Below are positions 25,718 through 33,199 of a stretch of DNA of 37,973 bases, piece after piece. The notes beneath the pieces were generated by a model that was not told where the DNA came from, made no database searches, and saw only the letters and a program-made list of their open reading frames with translations. The translations under genes were made by a program, and so were the position numbers. Position 1 is the first letter of the stretch. Each line of letters starts with the position of its first letter. This stretch comes from Bacillota bacterium. Its GTDB lineage: Bacteria; Bacillota; Limnochordia; DTU087. The DNA lies in assembly GCA_012519025.1 (NCBI GenBank), contig JAAYQZ010000031.1, positions 1 to 37,973 of the forward strand. The letters are read 5' to 3'.

Positions 25718-26683
25718 CTAGTCGATAAAAAACTCCTGCAGATGGGCGGGGATTTCCAGCCCTATGTCTTCGGCAACCTGTCGATTGATCGCGTAGTCGA
25801 AGGTGCTTGCGCCTTCAATGGCCATGGTGGCCGGTGCGGCCCCTTCCTGAATAATGCGGACTGCCATCAAACCGGTTTGGTGGCCTAAATTGAAGTAATT
25901 TATGCCCAATGTGGCCAAAGCCCCGGACACTACCTGGCCTTCTTCGCCACCGATCATTGGAGTTTTGGACTGAACTGCTACTCCATGAATTACCGGTATG
26001 GCTGAAGCAATTATATTGTCTGTAGGTGTGTAAAGAGCATCTATACGTTTGACGATGGCCTGGGCAGCTTGCTGAACTTCGTTGGAATTTGACACAGTCA
26101 TTTCCACATATTCAAGACCAAGATCCTGGATTGCCTGTTTGGCGATTTGGGCTTGCAGTACCGAATTGTCTTCACTTGAAGTGTACAAGATACCGATTGT
26201 CTTCACGTCAGGCACTAAGGTGGTGATCAGCTCAATTTGTTCTTTGATGGGATTCATATCCGTAGTACCGGTGACATTGCCCCCTGGCACTTCATTGGAA
26301 TCGACAAGTCTGGCAACAACATAATCAGTGATCGCGGTACCTAAGATCGGAATATCCGCGGTTTTGCTGGCAATGGATTGAGCGGCGGGAGTGGCGATAG
26401 CCAACACCAAATCCACCTTTTTGCCGACAAAGCGATCACTGATCGTTGACAGATTGGACGCGTCTCCCTGGGCGTTTTGGTAGTCAATCTCAAAATCTTG
26501 TCCCAGGTGAAGGCCGCTTTCCTCCAAAGCCGCCAAAAAGCCCTCGCGAGCAGCGTCAAGTGCCGGGTGTTCCACGTACTGAATAATACCGATGGTTACT
26601 GGGCTACCGGCCCAAGCTCCCTCTACTGATAAAACTACCAAGGCAACCAGCACCAACAAACTTAAAACCCGATTTCTTTGCAT
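25718..26683 (-). CDS. ABC substrate-binding protein, TrpXYZ-like (predicted tyrosine uptake)
   Basis: ABC_sub_bind family (COG2984) binding protein, 321 residues, with a cleavable-looking signal peptide (LLVLVALVVLSVEGAWAG). Family marks are TIGIIQYVEHPALDAAREGF, DLVLAIATPAAQSIA, NVTGTTDM, IGILYTSSEDNS and PMIGGEEGQV. Relatives are predicted tryptophan binders (TrpX). Here the T-box upstream appears to read tyrosine, so the ligand may be tyrosine or another aromatic precursor. It is the first gene after the T-box, with AGGGGGGCAAAAA before the ATG. Confidence 0.88.
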   Translation of the reverse strand: MQRNRVLSLLVLVALVVLSVEGAWAGSPVTIGIIQYVEHPALDAAREGFLAALEESGLHLGQDFEIDYQNAQGDASNLSTISDRFVGKKVDLVLAIATPAAQSIASKTADIPILGTAITDYVVARLVDSNEVPGGNVTGTTDMNPIKEQIELITTLVPDVKTIGILYTSSEDNSVLQAQIAKQAIQDLGLEYVEMTVSNSNEVQQAAQAIVKRIDALYTPTDNIIASAIPVIHGVAVQSKTPMIGGEEGQVVSGALATLGINYFNLGHQTGLMAVRIIQEGAAPATMAIEGASTFDYAINRQVAEDIGLEIPAHLQEFFID

Positions 26684-26707
26684 TTTTTGCCCCCCTAATT
26701 TTTCTTA

Positions 26708-26984
26708 TAAAAAAACTCGCCACCTGTAACAGGGGCGAGTATTCGTCGCGGTACCACCTTGTCTTCGTTGTAAATAATTTACAACCTCAGCAAGCAACCA
26801 TCATTGCTTCTCCAATGTAACGGTTGGATCCCGGCACAGCCTACAGGGTAAATATACCTTTCGGTATGCAGCTCTTAGGATGTATTCACAGCACTCGGAC
26901 CTGCCTTTTTTCACCAAATCAAAGGCTCTCTGAAGGTTTTATGGCACTGCTACTAGTTCCCAGTCATGGCTTTTAAACTATGTT
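26708..26984 (-). promoter_or_regulatory. T-box riboswitch, apparent Tyr (UAC) specifier
   Basis: Read on the minus strand, the leader shows the usual T-box parts in order. These are an AGTAG turn, CAGAGAG with a GGTGA-containing distal hairpin (GCCTTT/AAAGGC), and the specifier loop GTGAA-TAC-ATCC with TAC at 26884-26882. Next come ACCGTTAC, the T-box AAGGTGGTACCGCG (26760-26747), and a terminator, ACTCGCC-CCTG-TTA-CAGG-T-GGCGAGT followed by T7 (26740-26708). Uncharged tRNA with an anticodon complementary to UAC should stabilise the antiterminator and switch on the ABC operon. The specifier call rests on the conserved GAA-NNN-A pattern. Confidence 0.9.
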
Positions 26985-26990
26985 AAACCA

Positions 26991-27019
26991 AGCATACGCC
27001 TTGGGATAAAGTTTGTCAA
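26991..27019 (-). promoter_or_regulatory. Sigma-A promoter of the T-box operon
   Basis: On the minus strand, TTGACA (27019-27014), a 17-base spacer and TATGCT (26996-26991) form a near-consensus promoter. It would start the leader at about 26984, just before the first T-box stem. Confidence 0.75.
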
Positions 27020-27180
27020 GTCCATTTTGTCCTGCCAATCCCGGACCGGGTGATCCAAAAGAGGCACCATATATCATGGGGAAAAGCAGGGCTTAGTTGA
27101 TTTGCATGAAATATATACCAAAGAAAGGGGAATTTCCCCTCCGGAGGCCGCAAGTCATCTAATTGCAAGGGGGTTTTCTA
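27020..27180. other. GH127 upstream region with adjacent palindromes
   Basis: No ORF is evident. CCCGG-A-CCGGG lies at 27040-27050. GGGGAA-T-TTCCCC (27127-27139) and CCTCCGGAGG (27138-27147) abut each other about 35 bases before the GH127 start. They could be operators or a small leader hairpin. No convincing sigma-A promoter was found. Confidence 0.4.
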
Positions 27181-29103
27181 ATGACACCAAGACCAAAAAG
27201 CATGATGACGCCGGTTTCAATGACCCAAGTGAACATAAAAGACAATTTCTGGTCACCCCGTATAAGGACAAATCGCAATGAAACTATACCCCACGCATAC
27301 CGGCAGTGCAAGGAAACCGGTCGTATTGACGCTTTTGATTTGAAATGGGAACCCGGGGATGAGCCGGTTCCCCACTACTTCTGGGATTCAGATGTGGCAA
27401 AATGGATCGAGGCTGCTAGCTATTCTTTGGCCGCCCATCCGGATCCGAAACTGGATGCATTATTGGATGAGGTGATAGAAAAAATTGCCGGGGCACAGCA
27501 GCCTAATGGATATTTAAATGTATATTTTACCGTCGTGAAACCGGAAGCTCGGTGGCATAATCTTGGTATGTGGCATGAGCTTTATTGTGCCGGGCATTTA
27601 ATCGAAGCTGCCGCAGCCCACTATGGAGCAACGGGCAAAAGACAACTTTTGGATGTCGTGTGCCGATATGCCGATCATATTGATTCCGTTTTTGGGCCCG
27701 CGCCTAATCAAAGAAGCGGTGCACCGGGACACCAAGGAATAGAACTTGCGCTTGTCAAATTGTACAAAATCACGGGCAACCAGCGCTATCTCAATCTCAG
27801 CAAATTCTTTTTGGAGCAAAGGGGACAAAACCCGTCTGTGTTTCAGCTGGAGCTGGAAAACCTCTCTTCCGAGGATGCGGAATTGAATCGTCATTTCTTC
27901 CAAAAAAAAGCTGGGTTTGACACCAGATATTGCCAGGATCACTTACCTGTTAAAGAACAAACCGAAGTTGTAGGTCACGCGGTGAGAGCCATGTATATGT
28001 ACTGCGGTATGGTGGATGTGGCAGTCGAAACAGAAGATGATGGGCTTCTAGAAGCATGTCGACGACTTTGGGAGAATGTGTGTCAAAAACGAATGTATGT
28101 GACCGGCGGTATTGGCCCGTCAAGAGATAATGAAGGTTTTACTGAGGATTATGATTTACCAAACGAAACTGCTTACGCGGAAACATGTGCGGCGGTGGGC
28201 TTAATTTTTTGGAATCACAGACTGCTCCATGCAGAAGGTCGTGCACGCTATGCAGATATTATGGAAAAGGCGTTATACAACGGAGCATTGGCAGGTATTT
28301 CCTTGAACGGCAGAGAGTTTTTTTATGTCAATCCCCTGGCCAGCAGTGGTGCTCACCACCGCCAAGAATGGTTTGGCTGTGCCTGCTGTCCGCCGAATAT
28401 TGCCAGATTGATTGCTTCACTCGGTGGCTATATATACTCTGAAAGTGACAGTGATGCTTACATCCACCTATATATTTCCGGGCAGGGGATGTTGAGGACT
28501 GCTGGTACGCAGGTCTTGATCTCCCAAACCAGCAGTTACCCCTGGGATGGTTTGATTGATATCACAATCCAACCCAAGCGACCGGCAGTTTTCAGCCTGA
28601 ACTTGCGCATTCCCGGATGGTGCCGCAAGGCAGCGCTGTGGGTAAATGGGGACAAGATGAATCTTGATGGTTGTATTAAGCATGGGTATGCACGTGTCTA
28701 CCGCAAATGGCTGCCCGGGGATGAAGTGAGGCTTGAGCTAGATATGCCGGTTGAGCGGGTTAGGGCCCATCCCAACGTGAAGCAGAACCAAGGCTGTGTG
28801 GCTTTGGCTCGGGGCCCAATCATCTTCTGCTTGGAGGAGGCAGACAATCCTGCCCCCCTGCATCGGCTTATCCTGCCGAAGAGGGCGAAATTCAAAACCA
28901 TATATAACGGGGACACACTGGGTGGTATTGTTAAGCTTCAAACAGAAGCACTCTTTACAGAAGATACTGATTGGAGTGAGGGGTTATATCGGTTCCAACC
29001 ACCTAAAACACACCCTTGTTTGCTGACCGCCATACCTTATTATGCCTGGGATCACCGCGCACCGGGTGAGATGCAGGTTTGGATTAGAGAAGGTGGTGAA
29101 TAG
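27181..29103 (+). CDS. Beta-L-arabinofuranosidase, GH127 family
   Basis: The 640-residue intracellular enzyme of the former DUF1680 family removes beta-L-arabinofuranose, for example from plant hydroxyproline-rich glycoproteins. The active site can be mapped on HypBA1. The acid/base Glu is in NEGFTEDY (E318). Sixteen residues later come the zinc-binding E334 and C336 in YAETC. The Cys pair is in GCACCPPN (C402, the likely nucleophile, and C403). The (alpha/alpha)6 barrel is followed by beta domains. There is no signal peptide, so the substrate is probably imported first. ATG 27181 behind AAGGGGG is preferred over TTG 27163. It is followed by the metallo-hydrolase with five bases between. Confidence 0.93.
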   Translation: MTPRPKSMMTPVSMTQVNIKDNFWSPRIRTNRNETIPHAYRQCKETGRIDAFDLKWEPGDEPVPHYFWDSDVAKWIEAASYSLAAHPDPKLDALLDEVIEKIAGAQQPNGYLNVYFTVVKPEARWHNLGMWHELYCAGHLIEAAAAHYGATGKRQLLDVVCRYADHIDSVFGPAPNQRSGAPGHQGIELALVKLYKITGNQRYLNLSKFFLEQRGQNPSVFQLELENLSSEDAELNRHFFQKKAGFDTRYCQDHLPVKEQTEVVGHAVRAMYMYCGMVDVAVETEDDGLLEACRRLWENVCQKRMYVTGGIGPSRDNEGFTEDYDLPNETAYAETCAAVGLIFWNHRLLHAEGRARYADIMEKALYNGALAGISLNGREFFYVNPLASSGAHHRQEWFGCACCPPNIARLIASLGGYIYSESDSDAYIHLYISGQGMLRTAGTQVLISQTSSYPWDGLIDITIQPKRPAVFSLNLRIPGWCRKAALWVNGDKMNLDGCIKHGYARVYRKWLPGDEVRLELDMPVERVRAHPNVKQNQGCVALARGPIIFCLEEADNPAPLHRLILPKRAKFKTIYNGDTLGGIVKLQTEALFTEDTDWSEGLYRFQPPKTHPCLLTAIPYYAWDHRAPGEMQVWIREGGE

Positions 29104-29108
29104 AGTTG

Positions 29109-29951
29109 ATGATCACAACAGTAGTGGAAAATACATCGATTACCGATCAGCTCGGCAGCGAACACGGTCTCAGCCTTTATATAGAAACAAATGGTCATAA
29201 ATTGCTATTTGATGTGGGAGCCAGTCATCTGTTTTTGGACAATGCTCAAAAACTCGGCATTGACATCGCCCAGATGGAATTCCTGATTATATCCCACGGT
29301 CATTACGATCACGGTGGGGGGCTTGGGATGTTTTTGCAGGAGAATAAGGCTGCCCAAGTGTTCGCACATTACCTGGCTTTCCATGATTACTATGCCTTTC
29401 GGCCCAATGGTGATTGGGAATTTGTTGGCCTCGATAAACATCTGAAAAAGCATAAGCAGATTAAGCTGACAGCAGATGAGATGATCGTTTGCGGCGGGGT
29501 CGAACTTTTTGCCGGTGTTGCACATAAATCTCCCCTACCGTCTTCGAACAACAATCTTTATATGGGGAAAATCGAGGATATGAATCTGCAAAAAGATAAT
29601 TTTGCCCATGAACAGAACCTGATCATTCGTGAGGACGGACTTTCACTTCTTGTGACAGGTTGTGCCCACAATGGTATCGTTAATATTCTGGAACATTTTT
29701 ATCAAATGAAGGGTTATATGCCGGATTACGTGATCGGGGGACTGCACCTTTATAACCGCACGACCAAGGAAAGCGAGGATCCCAAGATCATAGACTCTCT
29801 TGGGGAGTATTTGCTCAGTACGAAAGCGAAATACTACACCTGCCATTGTACGGGCAAAGAACCGTATCAAAGACTAAAGTCGATCATGGGTGAACGCATA
29901 GATTATATATCAACAGGAAGTAAAGTTGTGATCGGCAGCAGCAAACAGTAA
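29109..29951 (+). CDS. Metallo-beta-lactamase-fold hydrolase (COG1237-like)
   Basis: The 280-residue protein has the metal-binding motif SHGHYDHGGGL, further ligands in GCAHNG and GGLHL, and the C-terminal TCHCTGK. This pattern belongs to COG1237, which includes an enzyme of archaeal methanopterin synthesis. Most bacterial members have unknown roles. The start is ATG 29109, with AAGGTGG at the end of the GH127 gene serving as Shine-Dalgarno. The track's TTG at 29106 is one codon earlier. Co-transcription with GH127 is likely, but no biochemical link is evident. Confidence 0.87.
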   Translation: MITTVVENTSITDQLGSEHGLSLYIETNGHKLLFDVGASHLFLDNAQKLGIDIAQMEFLIISHGHYDHGGGLGMFLQENKAAQVFAHYLAFHDYYAFRPNGDWEFVGLDKHLKKHKQIKLTADEMIVCGGVELFAGVAHKSPLPSSNNNLYMGKIEDMNLQKDNFAHEQNLIIREDGLSLLVTGCAHNGIVNILEHFYQMKGYMPDYVIGGLHLYNRTTKESEDPKIIDSLGEYLLSTKAKYYTCHCTGKEPYQRLKSIMGERIDYISTGSKVVIGSSKQ

Positions 29952-30059
29952 CAAGGATTTTCAAGGCCCATAAAGAAATTATAGAGAATTCCAATGTCCC
30001 GGCAGCCGAATATGGACTGGAAAAAGGTTTAAGTACCGTTTTGCCCGGGAAACTATTGG
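29951..30059 (+). pseudogene. Possible coding remnant without a start codon
   Basis: In the frame starting at 29951 the DNA reads FKAHKEIIENSNVPAAEYGLEKGL and STVLPGKLL, which has the look of real protein sequence. The frame is open from 29924 to 30140, has no ATG, GTG or TTG before that text, and runs into the next gene in another frame. I do not recognise the family. It may be the decayed 3' end of a lost gene. Confidence 0.3.
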
Positions 30060-30086
30060 ATGAAAAAAATCGGAAGGATGATCATT

Positions 30087-30266
30087 ATGGAAACAGCAGG
30101 CAAGGTATTGGAAGCATTAAAAGGTGCCGGCAAACCTCTTAGAAACGCTGAAATAGCAAAAGAAACCGGATTGGATTCTAAAGAAATCACCAAAGCCATC
30201 AAAGAGCTCAGAAAACAAGGTGTGGTTGACTCACCAAAACGCTGCTATTATGCGCCGGTAGAATAG
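30087..30266 (+). CDS. Small winged-helix DNA-binding protein
   Basis: The 59-residue protein contains a single helix-turn-helix/winged-helix unit (KVLEALKGAGKPLRNAEIAKETGLDSKEITKAIKELRKQGVV) and a conserved-looking end, SPKRCYYAP. Such short stand-alone proteins are widespread in Clostridia and are presumed regulators. The targets are unknown. ATG 30087 is chosen because GGAAGG lies about ten bases upstream. ATGs at 30060 and 30078 are alternatives. It is followed by a hairpin terminator. Confidence 0.75.
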   Translation: METAGKVLEALKGAGKPLRNAEIAKETGLDSKEITKAIKELRKQGVVDSPKRCYYAPVE

Positions 30267-30300
30267 GAATCCAGGGTATAATTAACACTTCATAGAATGC

Positions 30301-30340
30301 TTTTCGGCAGCCGTGCATCTTAGGCTGCCGAAGTTATTTG
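30301..30340 (+). terminator. Hairpin after the winged-helix gene
   Basis: CGGCAGCC (30305-30312) pairs with GGCTGCCG (30323-30330) over a ten-base loop, flanked by CTTTT and AAGTTATTT. It probably ends the GH127 operon. The T-run is short, so efficiency is uncertain. Confidence 0.6.
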
Positions 30341-30344
30341 TGAA

Positions 30345-30520
30345 ATAGTTTTCCTGTCAAGTTTCACCGACAGGATACAAGGGTATATAGTGATAGAAGT
30401 CACAACCCGCTAAAAACACTGGCCTGCCGGTGTTCACCGGTCATCGGAGGTGATGGAACTCGACCGACAAAGATCCTACTGAAGCAGTGTATGAGGATGG
30501 GATAGGCGTCCATTTTTTGA
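30345..30520 (+). ncRNA. Candidate structured RNA upstream of hcp
   Basis: Non-coding stretch with many local stems: TCCTGTC/GACAGGA (30352-30375), GGGT...ACCC enclosing GTGA/TCAC (30381-30408), CCGGTG-TT-CACCGG (30427-30440), TCGG/CCGA (30444-30467), and ATCCT-ACTG-AAG-CAGT...AGGAT (30473-30498). The last overlaps GGATG/CGTCC (30495-30511), which is followed by ATTTTTT like a small terminator, so the two cannot form together. This resembles a switchable leader or a small RNA. It matches no riboswitch class that I know. Confidence 0.4.
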
Positions 30521-30537
30521 AAATAGCATTAAGGCGA

Positions 30538-30565
30538 TTGAAAGACTATTTCTAAGTGATATACT
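30538..30565 (+). promoter_or_regulatory. Sigma-A promoter of hcp
   Basis: TTGAAA (30538-30543), a 16-base spacer and TATACT (30560-30565) form a good promoter about 55 bases before the hcp start. An inverted repeat, GTTCGC-TTCAT-GCGAAC (30575-30591), lies directly after the expected start point and could be an operator or a 5' stem-loop. Confidence 0.6.
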
Positions 30566-30620
30566 TATATTTGTGTTCGCTTCATGCGAACCAAACAAAT
30601 AGATTCAAGGAGGTTTTACT

Positions 30621-32252
30621 GTGGGTATGTTTTGCTACCAGTGCCAGGAAGCATCCAAAGGAATAGGATGTGATGTTCGGGGGGTATGCGGCAAAAACGA
30701 AGAAGTTGCTAAACTGCAGGATTTACTAATTTATGCCCTTAAGGGGATTTCTCATATAGTAACTGAAGGGAAGCTCGATGTTGAGGCCCTCGGCGATGTG
30801 AACGGTGAAGTGCTGACCGGGCTTTTTATGACTATAACTAACGCAAATTTTGATGATGATGCCATTGAACGGCATATAAAAAAGGTGCTCGGTCTAAGAG
30901 ATGAATTGAGAGCCCAGGCTGAAGCAGAATTTGTGCATGATGCCGCCACATTCCAGGTGGAAAATCGCGAGGAAATGCTGGACAAAGCCGCTTTGGTAGG
31001 GGTGTTGTCTACAGAAAACGAGGATATTCGCTCTTTGAGAGAAATGATCATTTACGGTCTCAAGGGCCTTGCAGCCTATGCTGAACATGCTTTAAACATT
31101 GGAAAAGAAAATCCCGAGCTGTATGATTTCATATATCGGGCTTTGGCGGCTGCTTTAAACGATGATCTCAGTGTCGATGATCTTGTGGCATTGACATTGG
31201 AGACCGGCAAATACGGTGTGGATGTCATGGCTTTACTCGATAATGCAAATACTTCTAAATATGGGAATCCCGAGATTACTGAGGTCAATATCGGTGTAAG
31301 AGACAATCCTGCTGTACTAATTTCGGGGCATGACTTGGTTGACCTTGAGCAGCTTTTGGAGCAGACAAGGGGCACCGGAGTGGATGTGTATACCCACGGT
31401 GAAATGCTGCCGGCCCATTATTATCCCGCGTTTAAAAAATACGATCATTTCATCGGAAATTACGGCAATGCATGGTGGCAGCAGACCCAGGAATTTGCTA
31501 CTTTTAATGGCCCTATCCTCTTTACCACCAACTGCATCGTGCCGCCGCGCAGCGAGGAAATCAAAAATAGGATTTTCACTACCGGTTCCACCGGATACCC
31601 AGGATGCAAACACATTGAACCCGATGCCGACGGACGTAAGGATTTTTCTGAGATTATTGAAATGGCCAAGAATCTTAAAGCACCGGAGGAAATCGAAAGC
31701 GGTACCATTGTCGGTGGTTTTGCCCACCACCAAGTACTGGCTTTAGCTGATCAAGTAGTGGAAGCTGTGAAAACCGGGGCGATTAAGAAATTCTTTGTTA
31801 TGGCCGGTTGTGATGGCCGCATGAGATCAAGGGAGTATTACACGGAATTTGCTAAAAATCTGCCTGAAGATACTGTGATTATGACTGCCGGTTGTGCCAA
31901 GTATCGGTATAACAAACTGCCGTTGGGGGATATCAATGGAATTCCCCGAGTGCTTGACGCCGGTCAGTGCAACGACTCCTACTCACTGGCAGTGATTGCG
32001 TTAAAACTAAAAGAAGTTTTCGAACTGGACGATATTAACGATCTGCCTATTGCTTTCAATATAGCATGGTATGAGCAAAAAGCGGTCATCGTCCTGTTGG
32101 CACTGCTTTATCTTGGCGTTAAAAACATCCACTTGGGTCCGACTTTGCCTGCATTTTTGTCACCCAATGTGGCAAATGTTTTAGTTGAGCAATTTGGTAT
32201 AGGCGGTATCAGCACAGTTGAAGAAGATATAGCCATGTTCATGGGTGAGTAA
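30621..32252 (+). CDS. hcp: Hybrid-cluster protein (hydroxylamine reductase / NO reductase)
   Basis: The 543-residue Hcp reduces hydroxylamine in vitro and detoxifies nitric oxide in vivo. The N-terminal Cys pattern C5-x2-C8-x8-C17-x5-C23 ([13 protein letters not shown]) matches the cubane cluster of the short class found in strict anaerobes. Hybrid-cluster ligands are visible in [33 protein letters not shown] and WYEQKA. GTG 30621 is used because AAGGAGG lies seven bases upstream. ATG 30627 would be too far. It is monocistronic, ending in a strong bidirectional terminator. No hcr reductase is adjacent. Confidence 0.97.
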   Translation: MGMFCYQCQEASKGIGCDVRGVCGKNEEVAKLQDLLIYALKGISHIVTEGKLDVEALGDVNGEVLTGLFMTITNANFDDDAIERHIKKVLGLRDELRAQAEAEFVHDAATFQVENREEMLDKAALVGVLSTENEDIRSLREMIIYGLKGLAAYAEHALNIGKENPELYDFIYRALAAALNDDLSVDDLVALTLETGKYGVDVMALLDNANTSKYGNPEITEVNIGVRDNPAVLISGHDLVDLEQLLEQTRGTGVDVYTHGEMLPAHYYPAFKKYDHFIGNYGNAWWQQTQEFATFNGPILFTTNCIVPPRSEEIKNRIFTTGSTGYPGCKHIEPDADGRKDFSEIIEMAKNLKAPEEIESGTIVGGFAHHQVLALADQVVEAVKTGAIKKFFVMAGCDGRMRSREYYTEFAKNLPEDTVIMTAGCAKYRYNKLPLGDINGIPRVLDAGQCNDSYSLAVIALKLKEVFELDDINDLPIAFNIAWYEQKAVIVLLALLYLGVKNIHLGPTLPAFLSPNVANVLVEQFGIGGISTVEEDIAMFMGE

Positions 32253-32267
32253 GTTGATTTATTGACC

Positions 32268-32315
32268 ATAAATGCCAAAGGCCCGGGATCTAAATCCTGG
32301 GCCTTTGGCATTTAT
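32268..32315. terminator. Bidirectional terminator between hcp and the MerR gene
   Basis: AAATGCCAAAGGCCCGGGAT and ATCCTGGGCCTTTGGCATTT form a 20-bp stem (one G-T wobble) around CTAA. A/T-rich arms on both sides let it serve the convergent hcp and MerR genes. Confidence 0.88.
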
Positions 32316-32346
32316 AAGCCGTGTCAGTATCTGCAGCTAAAAGCCA

Positions 32347-33111
32347 TCAACTTGGATTATTGTGATGGTGGCTGTTGGCGAAAATCTGCATGGCATCTCG
32401 CATAAATACTGCCAGTCCTTCCCCGAATTTGTCGATGTTTTTGGTAAATCGAGGATCGTCGACATACATTTGCCCAAGGTTTTTAAAAATCTCAGGGGTA
32501 TAATAGTCCCCGAAGTTTTGGTTGAGAAAATCATACCATTCCTTGATGGCCATTTGTGCTGCTTCAGATGCAGGTGGTTTATGGCGAAGAGTCGCAAGCT
32601 TGGCATAGATCGTGTCCATGCTTTCGGGCAGGTTTGCCCGCTCTTTTTCGGAAAGCTCGTTAAGCTTTGCGTTTGCTTTATCAACAGCTGCGTCTCCCCA
32701 GCGCTTTCTAGCTTCTGCTTCATAGGGATTATCCCGATGATTAAAGCCCTCAAATCTTTCCTTGTTTGTCATGGCTCGTTTTCCTTTCCGATGTTGAATA
32801 GTCTTATCTAGATTCTCCAGCATTTTATCAAGGCGGCACCGTTTTTCCATGAGCATCTTGCGGTGCATTAAAAGGGCTTCCTCTTCATTGAAATGTGGAC
32901 TTTGTACTATGTCCTTGATGGTGTTTAAAGGCAGCCCCATTTCTTTAAAGAAAAGAATCTGCTGCAGTTCCCGCAGATTAGCACTGGAATACAAACGGTA
33001 GCCTGCTTTTGAGACTCCGTCCGGAATCAACAGTCCAATTGCATGGTAATGATGCAGTGTGCGTACACTGATGCCGACCATATCGGCTACTTCCTTAACC
33101 TTTAAGCCCAT
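32347..33111 (-). CDS. MerR-family regulator with TipAS-like effector domain
   Basis: 254 residues. The N-terminal MerR DNA-binding domain has VKEVADMVGISVRTLHHYHAIGLL, GYRLYS and LQQILFFKEMGLPL, followed by a coiled-coil dimerisation helix. The C-terminal part (MTNKERFEGFNHRDNPYEAEARKRWGD ... MQIFANSHHH) is a TipAS domain, the small helical fold that traps thiopeptide-type antibiotics and other compounds in TipA and Mta-like regulators. The start has GGGAGG at proper distance. Its own promoter has the 19-base spacer expected for MerR activation. There is no adjacent efflux pump, so targets may be itself or distant genes. Confidence 0.92.
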   Translation of the reverse strand: MGLKVKEVADMVGISVRTLHHYHAIGLLIPDGVSKAGYRLYSSANLRELQQILFFKEMGLPLNTIKDIVQSPHFNEEEALLMHRKMLMEKRCRLDKMLENLDKTIQHRKGKRAMTNKERFEGFNHRDNPYEAEARKRWGDAAVDKANAKLNELSEKERANLPESMDTIYAKLATLRHKPPASEAAQMAIKEWYDFLNQNFGDYYTPEIFKNLGQMYVDDPRFTKNIDKFGEGLAVFMRDAMQIFANSHHHNNPS

Positions 33112-33133
33112 ACTGTGCCTCCCTTCACATCCT

Positions 33134-33164
33134 ACTATAAAGTATCACGCGGCGTAAGAGTCAA
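33134..33164 (-). promoter_or_regulatory. MerR-type promoter with 19-bp spacer
   Basis: On the minus strand TTGACT (33164-33159), a 19-base spacer and TATAGT (33139-33134). The spacer contains the near-perfect inverted repeat TTACGC-C-GCGTGA (33157-33145). A long spacer with a dyad between -35 and -10 is the hallmark of MerR-regulated promoters, so the TipA-like gene is probably autoregulated. Confidence 0.75.
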
Positions 33165-33199
33165 GGGGCGCTACATGGGTGCCATATCCTTCACAAGGA

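Noticed and set aside
26708-26984. Tryptophan (UGG) specifier in the T-box, expected for a TrpXYZ operon
   Set aside because: TGG occurs only in the distal-loop GGTGA area and in the T-box itself. The specifier position after GTGAA reads TAC.
30345-30520. Known riboswitch upstream of hcp (fluoride, cyclic-di-GMP, cobalamin, M-box, THF, ZTP)
   Set aside because: I compared GATGGAACTCGACC and neighbouring text with the conserved cores of these classes and none fitted. It was kept only as an unassigned structured element.
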